Origin: Micrococcaceae bacterium
GTDB lineage: Bacteria; Actinomycetota; Actinomycetes; Actinomycetales; Micrococcaceae
Direction: 5' to 3'
NCBI GenBank assembly: GCA_013393415.1
Contig: JABXHI010000033.1
Span: 93,851 to 157,850, forward strand
Length of the DNA stretch: 64,000 bases
In this document: one piece after another, positions 8,667 through 17,918 of the stretch
Layout of the letters: each line of letters opens with the position of its first letter
How positions within the stretch are numbered: the stretch's first letter is position 1
Made by a program: the position numbers and the translations under genes
The notes under the pieces: model-generated
What the model was told of the DNA's origin: nothing
Seen by the model: only the letters and a program-made list of their open reading frames with translations
The model's database searches: none

Positions 8667-10148
8667 CTATAGGGATGAGATGCCGAGCATGTCTTGGAAT
8701 ACGCCCATCCCGAAATACAACACGAACGACGCGGCGACAACCCACAGTAGCGGGTGGACTTCACGTGCTCGTCCCTGGCCGGTTCTAATGAGTGCGTAGG
8801 CGATCATGCCCGCACCAATACCGTTGGCAATTGAATAGGTGAATGGCATCAGGGCGAAGGTCAAAAACGCCGGCAGGGCGGCACCCATATCGGTCCAGTC
8901 AATTTGCCCGACCTGGGAAACCATCATGAACCCGACGACGACGAGCGCCGGAGCGACCGCTTCGAAGGGCACCAGGTAAATGAGCGGGGTCAAGAACATC
9001 GCGGCCAAGAACAGGATACCGGTGACGATGGACGCGAAACCGGTGCGGGCGCCTTCGCCGATACCGGTGCCGGATTCCACGAAAATTTGTGTTGACGACG
9101 CTGAACCGGCACCACCAGCGCTGACGCCGATGGCATCGACGAGCAGAACGCGGTTAAGGTTCGGGATGGCGCCGGACTTCTGATCGACGTTGCCGGCCTC
9201 GCGGGCCAGCCCTACCGAGGTGCCCATCGCGTCGAAGAAAACCGACAGCAGGATGACGAAGACCAACAGTGAGGCAGCAACGGACCCGATCGAGGTGAAG
9301 GCACCGAATGAGAAATTGCCCAGCAGGCTCAGATCCGGAACCGACCACTCGGGCATCGACGGGGCGACGAGGCTCCAGCCTTCTGGATGTACGTTGCCCG
9401 CGTCATCGACCGAGGGGCCGATGTTGAACACGGCTTCCAACACATTCGCCAGGATGGTGGCTCCGACGATGCCGATGAGGATTGCGCCCGGCACATTGCG
9501 AGCAACCAGGATCGCGGTCAGGAAGAACCCGATAACAAAGACCAGGATGGGCCAGCCGGAGAGCTCCCCGTTGATACCCAGACCCACAGGCACGGTGGTG
9601 TCGGCTGAATCGGGGAGGCGACGGACGAATCCGGCGTTGACCAGTCCGATCAGGGTGATGAACAGGCCGATGCCCACGACGATTCCGGTTTTGATGCTGT
9701 CGGGGACTGCCCGGAAGACCGCCTCACGGAAGCCAGTGAGCACCAGCACGACCATCACCAAACCAGCGATGACCACCAGCCCCATGGCTTCGGGCCAGGT
9801 GAGGTCAGGCGTGGTGGCAATCGTGATGGCTAACAGAGCATTGACGCCCAAGCCCGCGGCTAGTCCGAAGGGGTGGTTGGCCCACAGGCCCATCAAAAAG
9901 GTGATGACGGCACCCAGGAGTGCGGTCGATGCTGCCACCGCGGAGATACCCAGGGTGTTCCCTGCGGCATCGGGACCAGACAGCACTAGCGGGTTGAGCA
10001 CGATGATGTAGCTCATGGCCAAGAAGGTGGCGATGCCACCACGAATCTCGGCTCCCAGGGTCGAACCACGTCGGGTGATCTTGAAGAATTTGTCGAGCTT
10101 ATTCTTGGGTTCGAGATCCAGGTGATTCACGGTGCGCAACGAAGACAT
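8667..10148 (-). CDS. NCS2 family purine permease (AzgA/PbuG type)
   Basis: A 493-residue membrane transporter. The N-terminus 'DKFFKITRRGSTLGAEIRGGIATFLAMSYIIVLNP' is the hallmark of the AzgA/GhxP/PbuG branch of nucleobase:cation symporters, which import adenine, guanine or hypoxanthine with protons. Other family stretches are 'GLGVNALLAITIA' and the late 'SSTQIFVESGTGIGEGARTG' loop. It is full length. It lies 8 bases upstream of ptrB on the same strand, with no functional link obvious. Confidence 0.92.
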   Translation of the reverse strand: MSSLRTVNHLDLEPKNKLDKFFKITRRGSTLGAEIRGGIATFLAMSYIIVLNPLVLSGPDAAGNTLGISAVAASTALLGAVITFLMGLWANHPFGLAAGLGVNALLAITIATTPDLTWPEAMGLVVIAGLVMVVLVLTGFREAVFRAVPDSIKTGIVVGIGLFITLIGLVNAGFVRRLPDSADTTVPVGLGINGELSGWPILVFVIGFFLTAILVARNVPGAILIGIVGATILANVLEAVFNIGPSVDDAGNVHPEGWSLVAPSMPEWSVPDLSLLGNFSFGAFTSIGSVAASLLVFVILLSVFFDAMGTSVGLAREAGNVDQKSGAIPNLNRVLLVDAIGVSAGGAGSASSTQIFVESGTGIGEGARTGFASIVTGILFLAAMFLTPLIYLVPFEAVAPALVVVGFMMVSQVGQIDWTDMGAALPAFLTFALMPFTYSIANGIGAGMIAYALIRTGQGRAREVHPLLWVVAASFVLYFGMGVFQDMLGISSL

Positions 10149-10181
10149 GGGAATATCCTAGAACGAAATTTCCCTGAGAGG

Positions 10182-11159
10182 TTAACGAAGACCCACCGGC
10201 TCAGGGTCGAGCGCTTCCCGGCCGGCCTCCCAGCGGAAGAAGCTGGCCAGCAGTGCAAAGATCAGTGATGCCGAACCGGCGATGAGCAGTGCCCCGAAAA
10301 TGAACCAGCGTGGTGATGGTCCAAAGCCTTCCAGGGTGGTGGGGAGCCCGTCGAAGCCACCGGAGAGGATAAAGACGGCAATGGCTCCGCCCAGTGCGAC
10401 AATGCCCAGCAACCACAGCGTGATTTCTGCCATGCCGGCGTGTTGAGCTCGTGAGTGCGGGGAAACCACGTTCCAATCCGAGGAAAGGCGATAGATGATG
10501 AACCCGCCGATCAGCGTCCACATGGCGACCACGAGGTAGGCGGCCACAATATCCGAGGGGCGATGCCAGCCGTCTAAAAAGGTTGCCACGCCCACCGTGG
10601 CTGAAAAAATCACGCCGATGAGCGCTACCGACGAACGCCAGCGCGGGGCGACCAGCAAAAAGACTGCCGCAAACGCTGCGGTGGCGAAGGTGGCATGACC
10701 TGATGGCAACGAATTGCCGGTGTAATAGGGTACGCCGTTTGCTAGCTCTGGACGCTCGAGGATGACCTTGAGGACCTGGGTGGTGAAATTTGCCGCAGCA
10801 AACGTGAGCGCGACAATCAGTGACGCGGCCCAGCGGCGTCGCCACAGCGTCAAGACGAGGAAACCGACGGCGGCAATACTGGCAACCACGATGGGCAGGT
10901 CGGCCAGTAAACTCACGGACGCTTCATGCAGCGTTTCCAGCCGCACTGTGGCCGAATCGAGTCCGGCCTGATCCAACACCTGACCGCGCGACGCGAGGAC
11001 AAAAAATCTGTGAGTTGCCCAAATACCGGCGGCCATCGCGATGACGAAGAGCAGCCACGCCCAGATCCGTGATCCGGGCGCACGAATGACCCGACGCGCA
11101 CGCCGGGTCGCCGGAAGGTTATCCTCTGGTAAGTGGTGAGCAGGAACGGGGTGCATCAT
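10182..11159 (-). CDS. PAP2 superfamily phosphatase, membrane-bound
   Basis: A 325-residue protein with an N-terminal cytoplasmic tail, about six membrane helices and the PAP2 active-site motifs: 'KVILERP' (motif 1), 'PSGHATFATA' (motif 2, catalytic His) and 'GWHRPSD' (motif 3, nucleophile His region). Such enzymes dephosphorylate lipid phosphates, for example undecaprenyl diphosphate or phosphatidic acid; the exact lipid is not predictable. The C-terminal hydrophobic part (last about 110 residues) extends beyond the core domain. It is divergent from menC, with only 19 bases between start codons. Confidence 0.85.
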   Translation of the reverse strand: MMHPVPAHHLPEDNLPATRRARRVIRAPGSRIWAWLLFVIAMAAGIWATHRFFVLASRGQVLDQAGLDSATVRLETLHEASVSLLADLPIVVASIAAVGFLVLTLWRRRWAASLIVALTFAAANFTTQVLKVILERPELANGVPYYTGNSLPSGHATFATAAFAAVFLLVAPRWRSSVALIGVIFSATVGVATFLDGWHRPSDIVAAYLVVAMWTLIGGFIIYRLSSDWNVVSPHSRAQHAGMAEITLWLLGIVALGGAIAVFILSGGFDGLPTTLEGFGPSPRWFIFGALLIAGSASLIFALLASFFRWEAGREALDPEPVGLR

Positions 11160-11178
11160 TGGGGCCTAGACTAACTCC

Positions 11179-12189
11179 ATGGTCGCTAACTCACATATCT
11201 TACCGCTAGAGACTGATATTGCCCTGGGTGACCTTGCCGCACACGCGGTCGCTGTGGGCTTGCCGATGAACACCCCGTTCCGCAACACGACACTGCGTGA
11301 GGTCATGCTGCTCAAGGGCCCCGCCGGTTGGGCAGAGTTCTCCCCGTTTCCTGAATATGGCCCCGATGAAGCTGCCCGCTGGCTCTCGGCAACGATCGAG
11401 GCAGGTTGGTACGGCTGGCCTGAACAGGTTCGCGAGGTCGTCCCCGTCAATGCGACGGTCCCAGCGGTAGCGCCAAACCAGGTCGAGACTGTCCTCGCAC
11501 GGTTCGGACCTGTGAGTGCGGTCAAAGTCAAGGTCGCCGAGGACGATGTGGCCACCGATATCGCCCGCGTGACCCGTGTTCGTCGGCTCCTGCCCCACGC
11601 CGATATCCGGATCGATGCCAATGCGAAATACACACATGATGAAGCCTTCGACGTGATTACCGCACTGCCGTTTCTCGAATATGCAGAACAGCCGGTACCC
11701 GGCATCGAGCCACTGGCCCAGCTTCGCGCGGCCTTACGCGATGCCGGTAGCGAGGTGCTGATCGCCGCTGATGAAGCGGTGCGCAAAGAAACCGATCCGC
11801 TGGCCGTCGCGCAAGCTCAGGCGGCAGATCTCATCGTCGTCAAGGTCCAACCGCTAGGTGGGGTTCGTCGTGCACTATCGGTCGTCAAGCAAGCCGGCTT
11901 AGATGCCGTGGTCTCTTCCGCCCTGGACTCTTCGGTGGGTATTGCCGGTGGTGTTGCACTGGCTGCGGCATTGCCCCGTCTGAACCACGCATGCGGGTTG
12001 GCCACCGCAGCACTGTTTTCTGCTGAACCTGCGACTCCGGCCATTGCCAACAACGGATACCTCACCCCGGGACCCGCCCCGGCACCGGATCCGCAGCTCA
12101 TCGAGCAACTGAAACTGCCCCGTGATCGTCAACTGTGGTGGCAACAGCGTCTGGCAGAAACGCACAGTCAACTCACAGAGAAAGCGTAG
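11179..12189 (+). CDS. menC: o-Succinylbenzoate synthase
   Basis: Enolase-superfamily enzyme dehydrating SHCHC to o-succinylbenzoate in menaquinone synthesis. It has 336 residues. Diagnostic parts are 'SAVKVKVA' (catalytic Lys pair region), 'DIRIDANAKY' (metal Asp), 'LEYAEQPVPGIEP' (metal Glu), 'IAADEAVR' (third metal ligand) and 'IVVKVQPLGG' (catalytic Lys). The ATG at 11179 lies close to the divergent PAP2 gene. The next gene, menD, begins immediately after the stop, so the two form an operon. Confidence 0.94.
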   Translation: MVANSHILPLETDIALGDLAAHAVAVGLPMNTPFRNTTLREVMLLKGPAGWAEFSPFPEYGPDEAARWLSATIEAGWYGWPEQVREVVPVNATVPAVAPNQVETVLARFGPVSAVKVKVAEDDVATDIARVTRVRRLLPHADIRIDANAKYTHDEAFDVITALPFLEYAEQPVPGIEPLAQLRAALRDAGSEVLIAADEAVRKETDPLAVAQAQAADLIVVKVQPLGGVRRALSVVKQAGLDAVVSSALDSSVGIAGGVALAAALPRLNHACGLATAALFSAEPATPAIANNGYLTPGPAPAPDPQLIEQLKLPRDRQLWWQQRLAETHSQLTEKA

Positions 12190-12190
12190 G

Positions 12191-13966
12191 ATGGGACCCA
12201 TGGATTCCATGGAAACCGCACGAGCCATCGTCACCGCACTGCGCGACGCCGGCGTCCGCCACGTCGTCATTGGACCCGGCTCACGATCAGCGCCTCTCGT
12301 CTACGCTCTGGCCGAGGCCGCCGACGTCACCAGACTGCGTCTTCATGTTCGCATCGATGAGCGATCCGCAGCGTTCACCGCACTTGGCATCTCGCTGGCA
12401 TCGGGCCGGCCAGCAGCCGTGGTGACCACATCGGGCACTGCCACCGGCAACCTCATGCCGGCCATGATGGAAGCATCCCACGCTGACGTGCGCCTGGTAG
12501 CCGTTACCGCCGACCGCCCGTCAGAAGTGCAATTCACCGGTGCTAACCAAACCACCGATCAGCGAGAAATGTTTGGTGTCCATGCCCGATCGGCGATCAC
12601 CGTCACCGGTGATATCGCAGACTATGCCAAAACCCATGCTTCGGTCATGGGCGCGCTCGCAGTCGGGGCAGGCACTGACACCTCACCAACCGGGCCGGTG
12701 CACATTAATGCTCGCTTCCGAGAGCCGCTCATCCCACAACCTGACGCACTTGAGGTGGTGCCAGATGCTGAAACCGGTGTGTTACCGGTCATCGAACCCT
12801 CGCAAGGCCAACCGCGATTCACCACGGATAAACGCTGGCACGACCGCGGACGCTCCTTCCAAGAAGAACTCGTGGAAGCCACCGATTTGCGCGAACGCCA
12901 CACGGTGGTCGTCGCCGGACACGGTGCCGGCCCCGCAGCCCACGACTTCGCGCTCGCACTGGGACTGCCACTGTTTGCTGAGCCGTCGTCGAATGCACGG
13001 TTTTCCCGCAACGCGATTGCCGCCTACCCGTATCTCCTAGGCCCTGACGGAGGGCTCGGCGAATCCGCGCACCGGCTGGGCAAACACATCCGTCGCATCG
13101 TGCTGTTCGGCCGCCCCACACTGTCCCGGCAACTCCAGGCATTGTTGAAACGCGACGATGTGAAATCCGCGATGTATTATCCGGAACCGGTCGGTTGGTT
13201 TTCGCCGGGGGCACGCAAAGAACAACTCATCGCAGATCTGCAAGAGCTCGCCGAATTTGCCGGTAGTGGCCCACCCGGATGGTTGGGATCCTGGCAGTCT
13301 GCCGCCCAACGGGCCCAGCGTGCGCTCGAGCAAACACTGACCCAACGTCAAGAAACCACCGGCAAGCCAGGCGCCATGCGGACGGCGCAACTGGTCTCAT
13401 CAACCGCGTTGGGACAGCTCGTGCTGGGCTCATCATCCGTGATTCGCGATGTCGATTTGGCCTGGCGGCCACCCGCAGAACCCACCTCGACGGTCTTTGC
13501 TCACCGTGGGCTGGCAGGTATCGACGGTACGGTCTCGACGGCCACCGGTATCAGTTTGGCGACGGGGGAGCGGACCACGCTGATGGTGGGAGACCTGACC
13601 TTCCTCTATGACACCAATGGATTACTGCTCGGGCCCATGGAACAGGAACCCCACCTTGACATCGTGGTGATCAATGACTCCGGGGGTGCGATCTTCCACG
13701 GACTGGAACACGGCGAAGTTGCCGAGCGGCCCGGCATGTCATCGGTGGTGGAACGGTTCTTCGGCACGCCACACACCGTCGATATCGGTGCGCTGTGTGC
13801 GGCCCACGGCATCAAACATGAACGTCTCACGTCAGAGCAACAACTCATTCACGTGCTGGGTGATCCCGCGGAAGGACGCCGAGTGCTAGAAGTTGTCTCG
13901 GACAGGAGTCGACGCCCCGACGTACATGCCGCCGTCCAGGCTGCCGTTCGTGCCACGTTTGTCTAG
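12191..13966 (+). CDS. menD: SEPHCHC synthase (MenD)
   Basis: Thiamine-diphosphate enzyme joining isochorismate and 2-oxoglutarate, the committed menaquinone step. It has about 591 residues. The N-terminal Pyr domain contains 'VVIGPGSRSAPL' and 'RIDERSAAFTALG' (catalytic Glu). The central part has 'FTGANQTTDQREMFG', and the PP domain has 'GDLTFLYDTNGLL...' with 'INDSGGAIFHGLEH'. Three candidate ATGs lie at 12191, 12200 and 12209; I use the first, one base after the menC stop, with AGAGAAAG upstream, but AGGATGGG would suit 12200. The frame is open further upstream inside menC, which is not a plausible start. Confidence 0.94.
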   Translation: MGPMDSMETARAIVTALRDAGVRHVVIGPGSRSAPLVYALAEAADVTRLRLHVRIDERSAAFTALGISLASGRPAAVVTTSGTATGNLMPAMMEASHADVRLVAVTADRPSEVQFTGANQTTDQREMFGVHARSAITVTGDIADYAKTHASVMGALAVGAGTDTSPTGPVHINARFREPLIPQPDALEVVPDAETGVLPVIEPSQGQPRFTTDKRWHDRGRSFQEELVEATDLRERHTVVVAGHGAGPAAHDFALALGLPLFAEPSSNARFSRNAIAAYPYLLGPDGGLGESAHRLGKHIRRIVLFGRPTLSRQLQALLKRDDVKSAMYYPEPVGWFSPGARKEQLIADLQELAEFAGSGPPGWLGSWQSAAQRAQRALEQTLTQRQETTGKPGAMRTAQLVSSTALGQLVLGSSSVIRDVDLAWRPPAEPTSTVFAHRGLAGIDGTVSTATGISLATGERTTLMVGDLTFLYDTNGLLLGPMEQEPHLDIVVINDSGGAIFHGLEHGEVAERPGMSSVVERFFGTPHTVDIGALCAAHGIKHERLTSEQQLIHVLGDPAEGRRVLEVVSDRSRRPDVHAAVQAAVRATFV

Positions 13967-14011
13967 CGAATCTGCACAGCCACCCATATTCGCCCGAATC
14001 AGGAGGCCATA

Positions 14012-14881
14012 GTGCCATCATTACAGCATAGTGAGCACGCTCAAGACGCCTCGTCCTTGCCCCAGAGTGTACTGCTCGTAGGCTGCGGAAAAGTTGGTAC
14101 ACGCTTGGGTCAGCAGTTGGTTCAAACTGGCGCCGATGTTTTCGCCCTGCGTCGCGACACCGACTCGTTGCCTTCAACATTCACCACGCTTGCCATAGAC
14201 CTGTTGGAACCGATTCAACAAACACTGCCGTATGTGGATGCCATGGTCATCACGCTGACTCCCGGTATGCAAGATGCTGCGGGAAACAGTGGCTATCTCA
14301 CGGCGCTACAGCATGTCGCCCAAGCGCTTTCGTCGATTCTACCCCGGGTCGTATTCGTCTCGTCGACACGCGTATTTGAGGGATATGCGGTGGATCATAT
14401 TGTCACGGAAGATGATCCTCCGGCGCCAGGTAGCCAGCGAGGTGAAACGCTGGTCGAAGGTGAACAGCTCGCTACAGAACTGTTTGATGCCCATATCGTT
14501 CGTCCAGCTGGCATATACGGCCCGGGTAGACAGATACTGTTACGCAAAGTACAGCAGCATGAGCCGGTGCAATACGCTCGGCGTACCAACCGTATTCATG
14601 AGACAGACTTGGTCAACGCACTGCACTACATGCTCACCGCGGATACTCCGCCTACCGTGCTGCATGCCGTGGATCAAGCCCCAGCAACTTTGCTGGGTGA
14701 TATTGTGACGCATTTAGCTGATCGGCTCGGGGTCGAACCGCCACCCGCGATTGAACCAGCTGAGACGAGTGGAAAAACCCTGAGCGGAGCATTGCTGACC
14801 AATCTGTTGGGCACACTGGAGTACCCGACATTTGTCGAAGGATACGACCAGATGCTGGAGCGCGTGACACATCTGGAGTAA
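14012..14881 (+). CDS. NAD-dependent epimerase/dehydratase family protein (SDR)
   Basis: A 289-residue Rossmann-fold protein. The nucleotide-binding motif is 'VLLVGCGKVGTRLGQQL', and later segments 'VFVSSTRVFEG' and 'VRPAGIYGPGR' are typical of extended/atypical SDRs of the YeeZ type (GCGxxG instead of GxxGxxG). The substrate is unknown. The start is the GTG at 14012-14014, supported by a strong AGGAGG at 14001-14006. It follows menD by 45 bases on the same strand and may be co-transcribed. Confidence 0.82.
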   Translation: MPSLQHSEHAQDASSLPQSVLLVGCGKVGTRLGQQLVQTGADVFALRRDTDSLPSTFTTLAIDLLEPIQQTLPYVDAMVITLTPGMQDAAGNSGYLTALQHVAQALSSILPRVVFVSSTRVFEGYAVDHIVTEDDPPAPGSQRGETLVEGEQLATELFDAHIVRPAGIYGPGRQILLRKVQQHEPVQYARRTNRIHETDLVNALHYMLTADTPPTVLHAVDQAPATLLGDIVTHLADRLGVEPPPAIEPAETSGKTLSGALLTNLLGTLEYPTFVEGYDQMLERVTHLE

Positions 14882-14934
14882 CTTTTCAGCCGCGCCATAT
14901 ACACTAGACCGAGTCCTGGCCACTTACTTGAGAT

Positions 14935-15903
14935 ATGGTGTTCATGCGTCGCGTTTCCAGCGTCATGGCAAGTGTTTTGACCGCTGCGTTATTCTTGGCA
15001 GGTTGTACATCTGACCCATCCGCGCAGTCCCCTGACCAGCAGCCTACGAATTCGGCAAACAGTCCGACCAACAGTCCATCGCCATCGCCGACGCCCACCG
15101 AGGAACCACCAGAACTCGTTGGTGGCGGGACCGAACTGTTTCCAGACAAACGCTTTGTGGCGCTCTACGGTCACCCGAATCAACCTGCGTTTGGAGCCCT
15201 CGGGGAACAGGGTCCAGAAGAATCGGCGGAACGAGCGATTGAGCTTGCTGAAATGTATGAGGCGCACAGTGAAGAAGAAGTGCACCCAGCTTTCGAAATT
15301 ATCGTGACCGTGGCTTCCGAGAGCGCAGGGGCCGACGGCAACTATTCGTCTGTGACTGCACCGGAAGATATTGAGCCGTTCATTGACGTTGCTGAAGAAC
15401 ACGATGTGTATGTGGTGCTAGATTTGCAGCCCGGTCATGCCGATTTTCTCAGCCAAGCGAAAATCTATGAAGACCTACTGAAGCGCCCGAATGTTGGCCT
15501 TGCCCTGGATCCTGAATGGCGGTTGGCCGAAGGCCAAGTACATATGCAGCAGATCGGGTCGGTCAGTGCGGCCGAGATTAACGAGACCACCGAGTGGTTA
15601 GCGGAACTCACCGCAGAGAACGATCTGCCACAAAAAATGGTGATCCTGCATCAGTTCAGACACTCGATGATTCGTGACCGCGAACAGGTCAATACGGACC
15701 ATGATGAACTTGCCGTGGTGCTCCATGCTGACGGTCACGGCACCCCAGAGGATAAATTGGAAACCTGGGAGTCATTGCAGGATGGTTTACCCGAGGATAT
15801 GCATATGGCGTGGAAGAATTTCTTCCGCCAAGATGAGCCGATGTTCTCACCGAAACAGACCTTTGAAGTTGAGCCAAAACCCTGGTTTGTGTCCTATCAG
15901 TAG
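14935..15903 (+). CDS. Secreted lipoprotein of unknown function
   Basis: A 322-residue protein with a lipoprotein signal (basic 'MRRV', hydrophobic stretch, lipobox LAGC). After the lipid-anchored Cys comes a Ser/Pro/Thr-rich linker of about 45 residues. The mature domain has alternating strands and helices with 'RFVALYGHP', 'YVVLDLQPG', 'VGLALDPEWRL' and 'MVILHQF', which looks like a TIM-barrel resembling glycoside hydrolases or phosphodiesterases; I do not recognise a named family. ATG 14944 is an equally possible start. It is anchored to the outer face of the membrane. Confidence 0.78.
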   Translation: MVFMRRVSSVMASVLTAALFLAGCTSDPSAQSPDQQPTNSANSPTNSPSPSPTPTEEPPELVGGGTELFPDKRFVALYGHPNQPAFGALGEQGPEESAERAIELAEMYEAHSEEEVHPAFEIIVTVASESAGADGNYSSVTAPEDIEPFIDVAEEHDVYVVLDLQPGHADFLSQAKIYEDLLKRPNVGLALDPEWRLAEGQVHMQQIGSVSAAEINETTEWLAELTAENDLPQKMVILHQFRHSMIRDREQVNTDHDELAVVLHADGHGTPEDKLETWESLQDGLPEDMHMAWKNFFRQDEPMFSPKQTFEVEPKPWFVSYQ

Positions 15904-15943
15904 GCTAACGCTCGCTCCTAGATGAGTTGAGCATGTTCGCCAC

Positions 15944-15982
15944 GTCGACGCCCAGTCCATCTCTTTGGACGCGGGCGTCGAC
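15944..15982 (+). terminator. Terminator hairpin after lipoprotein gene
   Basis: Perfect 10-base arms GTCGACGCCC (15944-15953) and GGGCGTCGAC (15973-15982) enclose a second inner pair GTCCA/TGGAC. The trailing sequence is GGCTTTAAAA. It sits 40 bases after the lipoprotein stop codon and before the GntR promoter. Confidence 0.65.
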
Positions 15983-16030
15983 GGCTTTAAAACCCAGTTA
16001 TATTCAGTGTCGATTACCTGCACTCGATTG

Positions 16031-16069
16031 TTGTGTTACTGTATTAACCACCTAGTACAGTAATACAGT
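16031..16069 (+). promoter_or_regulatory. GntR (YtrA-type) autoregulatory operator and promoter
   Basis: Perfect inverted repeat ACTGTATTA (16038-16046) / TAATACAGT (16061-16069) lies just upstream of the GntR start codon, with a second pair CTGTA/TACAG nested within it. A possible promoter (TTGTGT at 16031, TACAGT at 16056) overlaps it. A dyad of this kind directly before a GntR-ABC operon fits autoregulation. Confidence 0.65.
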
Positions 16070-16080
16070 CGAGGGGTGAA

Positions 16081-16443
16081 ATGAATTTTGATTCTGCACA
16101 GCCAATCTGGCGGCAGCTTGTCGTGGATTTCACACGCCGCATCATTATTGGTGAATGGGAGCCCGGAATGAAAATCCCATCCACGCGAGAGCTGGCTCTT
16201 GAATACCAGGTCAATCCAAATACGGTACAGCGAGCTCTTGCTGAGCTCGACCGCACCGGAACCATACAGAGCGAGCGCACATCGGGACGTTTTGTATCCG
16301 AAGATGGCGAATCGCTTGAAGCGCTGCGTGGTGAGTCAGCCCAGGAAATTATCGACGACGCCATCACCCGACTCAACAGTATCCGGTTCCAGCGAGACGA
16401 CGCCGTCAAGCTACTGAACCAGCGTTGGAGGACACATGATTAA
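16081..16443 (+). CDS. GntR family transcriptional regulator (YtrA subfamily)
   Basis: A 120-residue regulator with an N-terminal winged helix-turn-helix: 'QPIWRQLVVDFTRRIIIGEWEPGMKIPSTRELA' in the family pattern, then 'NPNTVQRALAEL' (recognition helix) and 'TIQSERTSGRFV' (wing). The short C-terminal helix, rather than a ligand-binding domain, places it in the YtrA subfamily. These usually repress their own operon with ABC transporter genes, as here. GAGGGG precedes the ATG. It overlaps the ABC ATPase start by 8 bases. Confidence 0.9.
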   Translation: MNFDSAQPIWRQLVVDFTRRIIIGEWEPGMKIPSTRELALEYQVNPNTVQRALAELDRTGTIQSERTSGRFVSEDGESLEALRGESAQEIIDDAITRLNSIRFQRDDAVKLLNQRWRTHD

Positions 16444-17125
16444 TATTCAACATCTGACGAAACGTTTTGGTCATATCACGGCTCTGGATGATGTCTCATT
16501 GCAGCTTGAAGGCAACCGCATCGTTGGCCTGCTCGGTGAAAACGGGTGTGGTAAAACGACGCTTATGAACATCCTGACAGGCATGAATCAGCCAAGCGAT
16601 GGGTCTGTAGAGATCGCGGGTCATGCACCGGGAGAATATACCAAGAGCATCGTGAGCTACTTGCCGGATACTTCGAACTTGCCACCCCGGGCACACGTGA
16701 AGTATTTGATCCAGTACTTTGACGATTTCTTCACAGATTTTAAACCTGAGACCTGTCGAAATCTTCTGAAGCAATTCGGACTTTCCGTCGATGCTCGTCT
16801 CAATGAAATGAGTAAGGGACAACGCGAAAAAGTGCATGTCGCGCTCACGATGTCACGAGAAGCATCGGTATATCTACTCGATGAACCTATCAGCGGTGTG
16901 GATCCAGCGGCTCGTGACCACACCTTGAAAGCTATTTTGTCTGCGGTACGGCCCGACGCAGTGATGATCATCGCAACCCATCTCGTCGCGGACATCGAAT
17001 TCATCCTCGACGATGCGATCTTCATGCGCCACGGCAAAGTGCTCCGCACCGGAGCTGTTGAGGGCCTGCGAGCAGAGAGCCACCAGTCGCTCAACGAGTA
17101 CTTCAAGGAGGTATACGCATCATGA
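16436..17125 (+). CDS. ABC transporter ATP-binding protein
   Basis: A 229-residue ATPase. Walker A is GENGCGKTT (residues 34-42), the signature motif is 'MSKGQREKVHVAL' (divergent LSGGQ), Walker B is 'VYLLDEP', and the switch His is in 'IIATH'. It is closest in style to the YtrB/CcmA-type ATPases that pair with GntR-YtrA regulators. It lies between the regulator and the permease with overlaps on both sides, so one operon. The transported substrate is unknown; cell envelope stress or antibiotic export is the usual context. Confidence 0.92.
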   Translation: MINIQHLTKRFGHITALDDVSLQLEGNRIVGLLGENGCGKTTLMNILTGMNQPSDGSVEIAGHAPGEYTKSIVSYLPDTSNLPPRAHVKYLIQYFDDFFTDFKPETCRNLLKQFGLSVDARLNEMSKGQREKVHVALTMSREASVYLLDEPISGVDPAARDHTLKAILSAVRPDAVMIIATHLVADIEFILDDAIFMRHGKVLRTGAVEGLRAESHQSLNEYFKEVYAS

Positions 17126-17907
17126 CCGCCACAATTCTGCGACACGAATTTACCCGTACCATTCGACCGATACTGGTCATCCTTGGACTGGCAGTGTTAG
17201 TGATGCTGCTTGGCGATCTCCTAGGCTTATTCTTTGGAATTCTTGGAGTGGTGTTCGCTGGGCTGGTGGTGACTCTGATGCTTCCGGTCACCCAATTCTT
17301 TCTTGCCATCGATTTTTATCGCAGTAGTTACGGGCAAGGTGCCAGACTCACGCACTCACTGCCCGTCACGGGCTGGCGATTGTTCTGGACGAAGACGCTA
17401 TATGCTCTGTTGATGTCGGCTCTCGTCGGACTATTGTCGTTGTTGCTGCTCTTCGCGCACATCATTTTTGGGCTGAACCTTGTAGGCGTAGACTTGGCAG
17501 ACGCCTATGCAGACGTTCAGCTCTTCTTCTATTACGTACCGGGCGCGTGGCCAGCCATCATCTTGGGAATGGCTATGGCGCTGTTTGTGCCTATTTTCTC
17601 GATGTTTCCCAGCGTGGTCATCGGCAGTGGCGGTTGGGCCCGCCGGTTGGGTTTCGGCGGCCCGGTGATTGTATTCGTGGCCTACTACCTGACCACACAG
17701 GTATTGGGCGCGGCCTCATTCTTTATCCCGCCGGTCTATGACTTCGTCACAGCAGACGTGCAGATGGTCAGTTTGTGGCACAACGTCACTAATAATGTTG
17801 ACGAGCCCGTTATGCCTCTGAGCGCGGTCGTGATTCAACTTATTGTCCTGGCGATCCTGACGGTCTGGGCCAGCAGAGATATGCACTCAAAAGTCGAATT
17901 GCGGTAG
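17122..17907 (+). CDS. ABC transporter permease
   Basis: A 261-residue membrane protein with about six hydrophobic segments and a short cytoplasmic N-terminus 'TATILRHEFTRTIRP', typical of ABC-2-like permeases that pair with a single ATPase. Its ATG overlaps the ATPase stop (4 bases). The C-terminus is 'WASRDMHSKVEL'. It completes the GntR-ATPase-permease operon. Confidence 0.85.
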   Translation: MTATILRHEFTRTIRPILVILGLAVLVMLLGDLLGLFFGILGVVFAGLVVTLMLPVTQFFLAIDFYRSSYGQGARLTHSLPVTGWRLFWTKTLYALLMSALVGLLSLLLLFAHIIFGLNLVGVDLADAYADVQLFFYYVPGAWPAIILGMAMALFVPIFSMFPSVVIGSGGWARRLGFGGPVIVFVAYYLTTQVLGAASFFIPPVYDFVTADVQMVSLWHNVTNNVDEPVMPLSAVVIQLIVLAILTVWASRDMHSKVELR

Positions 17908-17918
17908 TGGGGTCGCGC

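Noticed and set aside
12122..12190. Upstream in-frame extension of menD inside menC
   Set aside because: It would overlap menC by about 70 bases and adds residues with no similarity to MenD.
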